Shown here piece by piece: positions 1-5,869 of a stretch of DNA of 11,950 nucleotides (positions are counted from its first letter, which is position 1; every line of letters starts with the position of its first letter). The DNA comes from Bacteroidota bacterium. GTDB taxonomy: Bacteria; Bacteroidota; Ignavibacteria; Ignavibacteriales; Ignavibacteriaceae. A program made the position numbers and the translations under genes. Below the pieces are notes generated by a model. The model was not told where the DNA came from. It was given only the letters and a program-made list of their open reading frames with translations, and searched no databases. Location: the NCBI GenBank assembly GCA_023406915.1, contig JAEXTR010000192.1, positions 1 to 11,950 on the forward strand, in the 5' to 3' direction.

Positions 1-1
1 T

Positions 2-1000
2 ATAAACCCTGCTGGCAATATTATTGCTTTTAAGAATCCCGTCACTTCTTTCGAGAATGGAATTGGGAAATTAACTGCAGAACCTGGCGTGACTCTTGAT
101 CCAAATACCCATTATCGGATCGAATTGAAAGGTGGCATCAAGGATAAAGATGGAATTCCGTTTGTCGATCCTGTCTATATTCATTTCCGTACTGACCACA
201 CCATTGTCACCAACGGTACTATTATTGAGGATTTCGAAGCGACTGGTACCTGGCAGGACCCTGACCTGAGTCCTTTAACGACTGGTACAAACCCTACTAC
301 TACCAGTTTCGGTACCACAACCACTCAAAAGGTTTCCGGAACCAAAAGTGGTAAAATGAATTACGAGTTCACCGGAACTGCGGGAGTTGCTGCCGTTACA
401 AATACTACTCCTCCTTCCGTTGGATCAGGCAGAACCGGAATGTTCGGTGCCTGGGTATATGGTGATTTAAGTAACAATATTGTTGAATACCACTTTGGTT
501 ATGATCAGTCGGGTACAGCGATTGTAGTGGTAGATACCTTGAACTGGACTGGTTGGAAAATCAAAACTGTGCCACTCTCTCAGGTTCCTGGAACCGGAGA
601 AATAAAGCTCTTAGGCCTTGTGGTTAAACAAACTCCTGCCGGTTCAAAAAAAGGATTTATCTTTTTCGATGCAGTACAATATGATGTAACTACTGATGCC
701 GAAGAAGTAAATGGTATTGTTCCTGATGAATTCAGTCTGATGCAAAACTATCCGAATCCATTTAACCCAACTACAAAAATTGGGTTCACTGTAAAAGAGG
801 AAAGTAGCGTATCAATTGATATCTTTAACCTTACTGGTGAAAAAGTAGCCTCATTGGGGATGAAAAAATATAATCCGGGTGCTTACACAGTTGATTTTAA
901 TGCAGAGCACCTTAGCTCCGGTATGTACATTTACCGCATCACTGCAACCGGTGCGAAGGAAACATTCTCCGCCCAGAAAAAAATGATGCTGTTGCGCTGA
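2..1000 (+). CDS. Secreted protein with T9SS type A sorting domain, 5'-truncated
   Basis: The reading frame is open from base 2, so the true start lies upstream; the GTG at 89 is internal. The visible 332 residues show three parts. The first ~65 look like the end of a bacterial Ig-like (Big_5/SbsA type) domain, with the pattern L-P-N-T-H-Y then G-G-I-K-D and a closing H-F-R-T-D. After a Thr-rich stretch (about bases 275-330) comes a ~160-residue beta-rich module, starting near EDFEATGTW and ending near FFDAVQYD, which resembles a carbohydrate-binding-like jelly roll. The last ~95 residues (about 719-997) are a T9SS C-terminal sorting domain with NYPNPFNPTT at 746-775, an S-I-D-I-F-N-L-T-G strand and a final basic K-K-M-M-L-L-R. 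Proteins with this tail are exported by Sec, cross the outer membrane through the type IX system and lose the tail on anchoring or release. The catalytic or binding role lies in the missing part and cannot be named. Confidence 0.85.
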   Translation: MNPAGNIIAFKNPVTSFENGIGKLTAEPGVTLDPNTHYRIELKGGIKDKDGIPFVDPVYIHFRTDHTIVTNGTIIEDFEATGTWQDPDLSPLTTGTNPTTTSFGTTTTQKVSGTKSGKMNYEFTGTAGVAAVTNTTPPSVGSGRTGMFGAWVYGDLSNNIVEYHFGYDQSGTAIVVVDTLNWTGWKIKTVPLSQVPGTGEIKLLGLVVKQTPAGSKKGFIFFDAVQYDVTTDAEEVNGIVPDEFSLMQNYPNPFNPTTKIGFTVKEESSVSIDIFNLTGEKVASLGMKKYNPGAYTVDFNAEHLSSGMYIYRITATGAKETFSAQKKMMLLR

Positions 1001-1024
1001 CATCATCCCTTCGGTTTCTTTATC

Positions 1025-1054
1025 AACCCCGGCTTTATCAGCCGGGGTTTTTTT
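1025..1054 (+). terminator. Rho-independent terminator after the T9SS-sorted protein gene
   Basis: A perfect 9-bp stem (AACCCCGGC at 1025-1033 with GCCGGGGTT at 1041-1049) encloses a 7-base loop and runs into seven T residues (1048-1054). It lies 24 bases after the stop codon and separates this gene from the next transcription unit. Confidence 0.93.
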
Positions 1055-1072
1055 ATCCCCGTAATCCCCCAT

Positions 1073-1101
1073 TTGACTTTCATAAAAAATAATGTTACAA
1101 T
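1073..1101 (+). promoter_or_regulatory. Sigma70-like promoter for the kinase-like/cytochrome unit
   Basis: TTGACT (1073-1078) and TACAAT (1096-1101) are separated by exactly 17 bases and each match the sigma70 consensus at five of six positions. The site lies just after the upstream terminator and predicts a start near 1108, giving a leader of about 60 bases before the ATG at 1168. Classical Bacteroidetes promoters have a different -7/-33 consensus, so use of this site depends on the host sigma factor. Confidence 0.5.
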
Positions 1102-1154
1102 ACAACTGAAGTTTTGATCCTTCATAATCATTCTTTCTTCTTGAAAACCAAAAG

Positions 1155-1160
1155 AAAGGA
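1155..1160 (+). promoter_or_regulatory. Ribosome binding site that fixes the start at 1168
   Basis: AAAGGA lies 7 bases before ATG 1168. An in-frame TTG at 1114 would add 18 residues but has no such site and would sit at the predicted transcript start, so the ATG is preferred. Confidence 0.6.
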
Positions 1161-1167
1161 TACGACA

Positions 1168-1881
1168 ATGCTGCAAGATGGCACCCTGGCTAAAGCCAAA
1201 AAATACCTGGACCTCCATTTCCCGGAGAACCAGAAACTATTTCCCCGCCCTAAAAGCGACCCGTCTCCAACCGTTACTATTTCCCGCGAAACCGGTACCG
1301 GGGCTGACAGAGTATTTGAATCAGTGATTTCGTTGTTACAACAGCATCAACTCGAATTCACTTACTTCGATAAAACACTCATCAATAAAATCATCGAATC
1401 TCAGAATATCCCAGAACGGTTTGCTCAATACCTGGAAGAAGACCGCTCTCACCCAATCCAGGAGATGATACAGGAGATGCTGGGAATGCACCCCCCTACC
1501 GGAGTGTTACTGCGGAAAGCCAATGAGGCAATCCTAAGCCTCGCCATGCTGGGTAATGTGATTCTGGTTGGCAGAGGCAGTACAATCATAGCTGGCAAAC
1601 TGAATAATGCACTGCACTTCCGCCTGATTGGTCCTGTTGAATTACGTGTAAAGAACATGATGTATTACTATGATATGCAGGAAAAAGATGCCAGGGCCTT
1701 TATCAAAAAGGAAGATGCAGCCCGGCGTGACTATGTTAAACATCATTACGGGAAAGATCCCGATGACAGTAACCTTTATCATGCTATCATCAATCTGGGG
1801 CAATGCTCAATTGATGATGCTGCATCCATAATTGCTGCCATGGTTTTGGAGAAAAGGAAATTGCTGATTAAGTCAAGGTAA
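1168..1881 (+). CDS. Cytidylate kinase-like family protein
   Basis: This 237-residue cytosolic protein has the layout of the cytidylate kinase-like family (P-loop NTPase fold related to Cmk). A short helical N-terminus leads to V-T-I-S-R-E-T-G-T-G at residues 36-45, the family's nucleotide-loop region, then F-D-K-T-L-I-N-K (67-74), matching the usual 'yyDkeii' segment. V-I-L-V-G-R-G (131-137) is the conserved core strand. L-H-F-R-L-I-G-P-V-E-L-R-V (149-161) and K-E-D-A-A-R-R-D-Y (181-189) correspond to the Arg-rich lid. The loop lacks the GKS/T lysine of true CMP kinases, which is usual for this family, and its substrate is generally unknown. I would not call it cmk. It is the first gene after the promoter at 1073-1101 and lies 52 bases before the pentaheme cytochrome gene, so it may be co-transcribed with it; the reason for that pairing is not evident. 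Confidence 0.75.
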   Translation: MLQDGTLAKAKKYLDLHFPENQKLFPRPKSDPSPTVTISRETGTGADRVFESVISLLQQHQLEFTYFDKTLINKIIESQNIPERFAQYLEEDRSHPIQEMIQEMLGMHPPTGVLLRKANEAILSLAMLGNVILVGRGSTIIAGKLNNALHFRLIGPVELRVKNMMYYYDMQEKDARAFIKKEDAARRDYVKHHYGKDPDDSNLYHAIINLGQCSIDDAASIIAAMVLEKRKLLIKSR

Positions 1882-1933
1882 TTGATTATTTTAACGTACA
1901 CGATCACATCATAAACACATCTTGAGGCATACA

Positions 1934-3274
1934 ATGAAAGGTGCACTTACACTATTTTTGTGCCTGACACTTTCGGTTGTCTTTGCACAGACTCCTTCGG
2001 GAATAGGTAGTCATACCTATGACAAATTTGAAACCCCAAAGTTTTGTGGCACCTCCTGCCATACGACCTTTTATGTCCAATGGAAGCAGTCCATGATGTC
2101 ACAGGCATACACGCATCATTGGGATGAAATCGAGTATTTTGAACTTGCAGTTCCGCACGCAGAAAAAGACCCAAAGGTTGCAGAGGTTAAGGCCGGTTGT
2201 AATGGCTGCCATTCACCACTTGCACTGATGGATGGGAAGGTCTTCCCGCCTCCGGCACCAAAAGAAAATACCCGGGCAAATGAGGGGGTCTCATGCGAAG
2301 TATGTCATAGCATCACAGGTTTTACCGGAGATACTCCCTATAATTTTAACTATGTCGTTGAACCCGGTAAGACCAAATTTTCTACCCGCTTGTCTGGGGT
2401 CGAATCTCCCGCCCATTCAATCAAAGCAAACCCCTTATTAAAGACTGGTGATTTTTGCGGCATCTGTCATAATGAGAAAAGTCCTTATGACGTATGGGTG
2501 AAATCCACCCACCTTGAATGGAAGGCTGGTCCTTACTATACACAGGGTGTACAATGCCAGGATTGTCACATGCCTAAAGGCGAAATGAAATTCGCTGCGA
2601 TGGGCAACACATACCCTGACACCCGCCTTCACCTCTTCCATGGTGCGCATGATCCCGGTAAAGTCCGTGGTACTGTCGAAATACGTATCAACCCGGATAT
2701 TGAAGAGCTTGAACCCGGCGAACCTATTAATTTCACGATTGCACTCTTTAATGGTAAAACCGGACATAAATTCCCCTCCGGATCAGTGGAAGACCGGATT
2801 CTTTGGCTGCATGTTGAAGTCACCGGATCTGATGGTACTGTCTATCACCTTCCTGTGAATAAAAAAGGTTTTCCAGGTGAAGAGTACACAATTGCCGCTG
2901 ATGTACTCGCTTACCAGGATATGGGTATCCCCAAAAACATCCCGGATTTTAAGGGGATTCAGAGAGATGGAGTCCCCGTTGGTGATCGCATTTTCCGAAT
3001 GCCCTACTTTGATAATCAGGGTCGCATGACTATCCAGCAATGGAATACTGCCAGTCTGGGCACTGACTATAGAATTGGTCCACGGGAAACAAAGGTTGAT
3101 ACCTATACATTTAATGTACCTGCTAACGCAAAACCAGGAAAGTATACTGTTAAAGCAATCCTCAATTATGCTTTACTGGTCAAGCCCGTGGGTGATTTCC
3201 TGAACGTACCCGCTGAGGAAACCACACCCATTGAAGTCAACCAACAATTTGCATCATTCACTGTATTACCCTGA
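1934..3274 (+). CDS. Exported pentaheme c-type cytochrome, cytochrome c554-like, with C-terminal beta-sandwich domain
   Basis: This 446-residue protein begins with a Sec signal peptide (hydrophobic residues 4-17, likely cleavage after V-F-A at 18), which places it in the periplasm. Five heme c sites follow: C38-G-T-S-C42-H43, an unusual CX3CH, then four standard CXXCH sites at C89, C121, C175 and C208. Extra histidines (61-62, 75, 161, 193, 233, 236, 239) could be distal ligands. The opening F-C-G...C-H...Y-V-Q-W-K-Q-S-M-M pattern resembles the cytochrome c554 group. Residues about 245-446 have no heme site and form a beta-sandwich with T-G-H-K-F-P-S-G (277-284) and G-P-R-E-T-K-V-D-T-Y (382-391), seen in other multiheme cytochromes. 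The ATG has GAGG at 1924-1927, six bases away; a TTG at 1922 overlaps that site and is less likely. The next gene follows after 8 bases. The role is probably periplasmic electron transfer; a catalytic role cannot be excluded. Confidence 0.85.
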   Translation: MKGALTLFLCLTLSVVFAQTPSGIGSHTYDKFETPKFCGTSCHTTFYVQWKQSMMSQAYTHHWDEIEYFELAVPHAEKDPKVAEVKAGCNGCHSPLALMDGKVFPPPAPKENTRANEGVSCEVCHSITGFTGDTPYNFNYVVEPGKTKFSTRLSGVESPAHSIKANPLLKTGDFCGICHNEKSPYDVWVKSTHLEWKAGPYYTQGVQCQDCHMPKGEMKFAAMGNTYPDTRLHLFHGAHDPGKVRGTVEIRINPDIEELEPGEPINFTIALFNGKTGHKFPSGSVEDRILWLHVEVTGSDGTVYHLPVNKKGFPGEEYTIAADVLAYQDMGIPKNIPDFKGIQRDGVPVGDRIFRMPYFDNQGRMTIQQWNTASLGTDYRIGPRETKVDTYTFNVPANAKPGKYTVKAILNYALLVKPVGDFLNVPAEETTPIEVNQQFASFTVLP

Positions 3275-3276
3275 GG
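3273..3276 (+). promoter_or_regulatory. Ribosome binding site overlapping the upstream stop codon
   Basis: GAGG at 3273-3276 shares two bases with the TGA stop (3272-3274) of the pentaheme gene and lies six bases before ATG 3283. This suggests that translation of the two cytochromes is coupled. Confidence 0.6.
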
Positions 3277-3282
3277 TATTAT

Positions 3283-4464
3283 ATGAAACATTTTATTCTT
3301 ATTCTGATTATTCTATCCTCTTCTTTCCTGTCAACAACCCAGGCAATTCCTGCATTTGCAAGAAAATATGCCATGAGCTGCCAAACCTGTCATAGCCCAT
3401 TCCCTGTTTTAAAACCGTATGGAGAAGAATTTGCCGGTAATGGTTTTGCACTGCCTGATAAGGATGCTCCCCGGTACTTCGTAGAAACCGGAGATGATCG
3501 ACTCTCCCTCCTTCGTGACCTTCCTTTCGCAATTCGTTTGGATGGCGCCCTCAACTACAATAAGGCAGATCAAAATAAATTCGATCTGGAAGCCCCCTGG
3601 ATATTAAAGCTTCTGTCTGGCGGTGAAATCGCAAAGGACATTTCCTACTACTTCTACTTCTTTTTCAGCGAGCGGGGCGAAGTAGCCGGTGTGGAAGACG
3701 CCTTCATCATGTTCAATGATCTGTTCGGCATCGATCTCGACCTCGCGGTTGGCCAGTTTCAGGTTTCTGACCCTTTGTTTAAGCGTGAACTTCGTGTTAC
3801 TCTTGAAGACTATGAGGTGTATAAACCAAAGGTTGGTCTCTCAAACATCAACCTCACCTACGACCGTGGTTTCATGCTATCTCTGGGTCTTGAAACCGGA
3901 ACCGATATCGTACTGGCAGTAGTTAATGGTAATGGTATCGGCGGAGCGAACAGCATGCGACTTTACGATAATGATGGTAAAAAAGCCGGATTACTCAGGT
4001 TATCTCAGGAGATTACCGACTTTTTGAGAATCGGTGCATTCGGTTACTATGGAACAGAAGATCAGTCAAATGCATTCGCAGGAACAGTTGAGAATAAACC
4101 CCTCATGTATGGTCCAGACCTTACACTTACTGTCAATGACCAGATAGCAGTGAATGCTCAGTTCATTATCCGAAAAGATGATAACTTACTGTTAACTCCA
4201 TTCTCAGTTGCACCTTCAAAAGATTATACAACCAAAGGAGCAATGGCTGAAGTGCTATGGACTCCTCAGGGTGATAAAAGCACTCATTATACTGCTTTTG
4301 TTTTCAACTGGATCGAGTCCGACCAGAAAAACCTCGATACAAAATCCTTTGGATTGCACACGGGTTATATGCTCAGGAGAAATATCCGTCTTTTCGGAGA
4401 GCTTCAGTATGACCTGATAAGGGAATATCCACAATTTAGTTTTGGTTTTTCAAGCGCATTCTGA
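3283..4464 (+). CDS. Fused monoheme cytochrome/outer-membrane beta-barrel (Cyc2-like cytochrome-porin)
   Basis: This 393-residue protein has a signal peptide (residues 1-21, ending T-T-Q-A) followed at once by P-A-F-A-R-K-Y-A-M-S-C33-Q-T-C36-H37, then P-V-L-K-P-Y-G-E-E-F and N-G-F. From memory, Cyc2, the outer-membrane iron oxidase of neutrophilic and acidophilic Fe(II) oxidisers, has the same order: P-x-F-A-R-Q-T-G, one CXXCH, P-x-L, F-G-R-x-F-K, G-Y. The remaining ~330 residues alternate polar and hydrophobic positions with aromatic girdles (for example 121-128, 151-159, 190-202, 246-256, 336-343, 367-375). They end in F-S-F-G-F-S-S-A-F with a terminal Phe, the usual outer-membrane barrel signal, and the length suits about 14-18 strands. 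The gene starts 8 bases after the pentaheme cytochrome gene and the pair ends at a terminator. The inference is electron passage through the outer membrane. The substrate is unknown and the Cyc2 match is partial, so no symbol is given. Confidence 0.75.
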   Translation: MKHFILILIILSSSFLSTTQAIPAFARKYAMSCQTCHSPFPVLKPYGEEFAGNGFALPDKDAPRYFVETGDDRLSLLRDLPFAIRLDGALNYNKADQNKFDLEAPWILKLLSGGEIAKDISYYFYFFFSERGEVAGVEDAFIMFNDLFGIDLDLAVGQFQVSDPLFKRELRVTLEDYEVYKPKVGLSNINLTYDRGFMLSLGLETGTDIVLAVVNGNGIGGANSMRLYDNDGKKAGLLRLSQEITDFLRIGAFGYYGTEDQSNAFAGTVENKPLMYGPDLTLTVNDQIAVNAQFIIRKDDNLLLTPFSVAPSKDYTTKGAMAEVLWTPQGDKSTHYTAFVFNWIESDQKNLDTKSFGLHTGYMLRRNIRLFGELQYDLIREYPQFSFGFSSAF

Positions 4465-4486
4465 GGCTATTCAGTGAATCTTTCAT

Positions 4487-4524
4487 AAAAAAAACCCCCG
4501 TGAATTACTTCATCGGGGGTTTTT
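4487..4524. terminator. Bidirectional rho-independent terminator between convergent units
   Basis: CCCCCG (4495-4500) pairs with CGGGGG (4514-4519), and an inner TGAA/TTCA pair (4501-4504, 4509-4512) extends the stem around a TTAC loop with one bulged T. Five T residues follow on the plus strand (4520-4524), and eight A residues (4487-4494) give a U-tract on the minus strand. It can therefore end both the cytochrome transcript and the apt transcript, whose stop is at 4545. Confidence 0.92.
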
Positions 4525-4544
4525 AATATAATGGTGGTGGGATG

Positions 4545-5066
4545 TTATTCCCCGTCATACTCCACAAGTGCATGTACAGGGTGGTTTCCAAGTTTGGCTC
4601 TGCCATTGAGGAATGAGAGCTCAACAATAAAGAGAATTCCAACGATATTTCCACCTGCCTTCTCAATAAGTTTGATAGCTGCCTCAGCGGTACCACCAGT
4701 TGCAAGCAAGTCATCATGCAAAATCACATTGTCACCCGGCTGAATGGCATCAATGTGCATCTCTATTGAATCAGTGCCATACTCAAGCGTGTAAGACTCC
4801 TTATACACTGGGGCTGGCAATTTCTTCGGCTTTCTTACGGGGATAAAACCTGCATGAAGCTTATCCGCAAGTATGCCACCAATCACGAACCCGCGGGATT
4901 CTATCCCAACAACTTTATCAATCTTCTGATCACCAATCAGGCTGAGAAATCGGGCAGTAGCCTCCTTCAATGCCACTGGGTCTTTGAGAAGTGTGGTAAT
5001 ATCCTTAAAACCAATACCCGGTTTCGGAAAATCCTGTACATTTCTGATTGTTGCCTTTAAATCCAT
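4545..5066 (-). CDS. apt: Adenine phosphoribosyltransferase
   Basis: Apt makes AMP from adenine and PRPP in purine salvage, in the cytosol. The 173-residue protein is the usual length and is recognisable throughout. It has D-F-P-K-P-G-I at 12-18 and F-K-D-I-T-T-L-L at 20-27. The E-S-R-G-F segment is at 56-60 and P-V-R-K-P-K-K-L-P at 76-84. The PRPP-binding signature I-L-H-D-D-L-L-A-T-G-G-T is at 115-126. The chosen start, M-D-L-K, matches the common N-terminus and has AGGAG (5073-5077) six bases upstream. An in-frame ATG at 5102 forms an ATGA overlap with the stop of the upstream gene and would add 12 residues unlike the family, so it is probably not used, or only as a coupling site. This is the last gene of the minus-strand operon, immediately before the shared terminator. 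Confidence 0.96.
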   Translation of the reverse strand: MDLKATIRNVQDFPKPGIGFKDITTLLKDPVALKEATARFLSLIGDQKIDKVVGIESRGFVIGGILADKLHAGFIPVRKPKKLPAPVYKESYTLEYGTDSIEMHIDAIQPGDNVILHDDLLATGGTAEAAIKLIEKAGGNIVGILFIVELSFLNGRAKLGNHPVHALVEYDGE

Positions 5067-5072
5067 AGTATA

Positions 5073-5077
5073 CTCCT
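5073..5077 (-). promoter_or_regulatory. Ribosome binding site that fixes the apt start
   Basis: On the minus strand AGGAG lies six bases before ATG 5066. This favours that start over the in-frame ATG at 5102. Confidence 0.65.
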
Positions 5078-5098
5078 GTCTTTTGAAGTCCGGAAGAA

Positions 5099-5869
5099 TC
5101 ATTGTTTATCGAGAAACTTTTTTAGTCCTGCCTTGAAGTCTGTACCTGTCCTGCTCAGAGCATTCACCACAGCCGCCGATTGAAAAGCACTATCAGCCGA
5201 TGGAGAAACAAATCGTCGAAGCAACTGCTTAACGAATCCCATTCCCTCACTACTGTTTTTCATGAGTTTCTCTGCCATCTCAAACGCCATAGTCAGCGGA
5301 TCACCCGAAATCCCATCGATAAGTTGCGAATGAAGCGCTGTAGTTGCATCAATTATATCTCCTGAAAGAATTAATTGCCTCGCCTTTGCAACAGGCATAC
5401 GTGTTAATAATAAATATGATACAATAGCCGGCACAAAACCCAGTTTCACTTCAGTATACCCGAACTTAGCCTCCGGATGTGCGATGATCCAATCCGCAGC
5501 TGTGGCTAATCCGCATCCACCAGCAATCGCGGGACCATTGACTGCCGCAATGACAGGTTTATTCAGATTATACATTGCCAGAAAGAGTGAGGCAATGTGC
5601 TCCGAATCAGTAAGATTTTCGGCTATGGAGTATTGTGACAACTGCTGAAGGTATTTTAAGTCTGCTCCCGCACAAAATGCTTTCCCTGCTCCCGTAACAA
5701 TTATGACTCTTACCTGATTATTTTGCTCAAATCGGAGCAGAGCACTATTTAATTCTTTCACCATTTCGGGTGATAAAGCATTTCTTTTATCGGGACGGTT
5801 CAGGGTAATGACCCCTGCTCCCGATCGAATCTTTGTTAGGACTAATGGAGTATCATTCTCAACACTCAT
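5099..5869 (-). CDS. Enoyl-CoA hydratase/isomerase family (crotonase) protein, possibly methylglutaconyl-CoA hydratase-like
   Basis: This 256-residue soluble protein has the standard crotonase length and order. N-R-P-D-K-R-N-A-L-S (24-33) is the conserved N-terminal signature. C-A-G-A-D-L (66-71) and I-A-G-G-C-G-L (115-121) are the two oxyanion-hole segments. F-G-Y-T-E140-V-K-L-G-F-V-P (136-147) carries the glutamate equivalent to Glu164 of rat enoyl-CoA hydratase. The position equivalent to Glu144 is Gly120, so only one of the two classical acid/base residues is present; members acting on branched acyl-CoAs or as isomerases can show this. The A-G-G-C-G-L-A-T pattern reminds me of proteins annotated as methylglutaconyl-CoA hydratase (leucine breakdown), but I see no other leucine-pathway gene nearby. 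The start ATG forms an ATGA overlap with the PolX stop and has AGGA at 5874-5877. Confidence 0.85.
   Translation of the reverse strand: MSVENDTPLVLTKIRSGAGVITLNRPDKRNALSPEMVKELNSALLRFEQNNQVRVIIVTGAGKAFCAGADLKYLQQLSQYSIAENLTDSEHIASLFLAMYNLNKPVIAAVNGPAIAGGCGLATAADWIIAHPEAKFGYTEVKLGFVPAIVSYLLLTRMPVAKARQLILSGDIIDATTALHSQLIDGISGDPLTMAFEMAEKLMKNSSEGMGFVKQLLRRFVSPSADSAFQSAAVVNALSRTGTDFKAGLKKFLDKQ

Noticed and set aside
89..91. GTG at 89 as the start of the first gene
   Set aside because: The frame continues without a stop to base 2, and the residues before it fit the same Ig-like domain; there is no ribosome binding site.
851..1218. Overlapping open frames on the minus strand across the end of the T9SS protein gene and the intergenic region
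   Set aside because: They run through a strong terminator hairpin and the candidate promoter, have low-complexity or unlikely composition, and overlap well-supported plus-strand genes.
1882..1933. Separate promoter directly before the pentaheme cytochrome gene (TTGATT at 1882)
   Set aside because: No acceptable -10 element lies 16-19 bases downstream, and no operator-like palindrome was seen.
5067..5102. apt start at ATG 5102 (ATGA overlap)
   Set aside because: It would add 12 non-conserved residues, while ATG 5066 has a good AGGAG and the usual M-D-L-K start.
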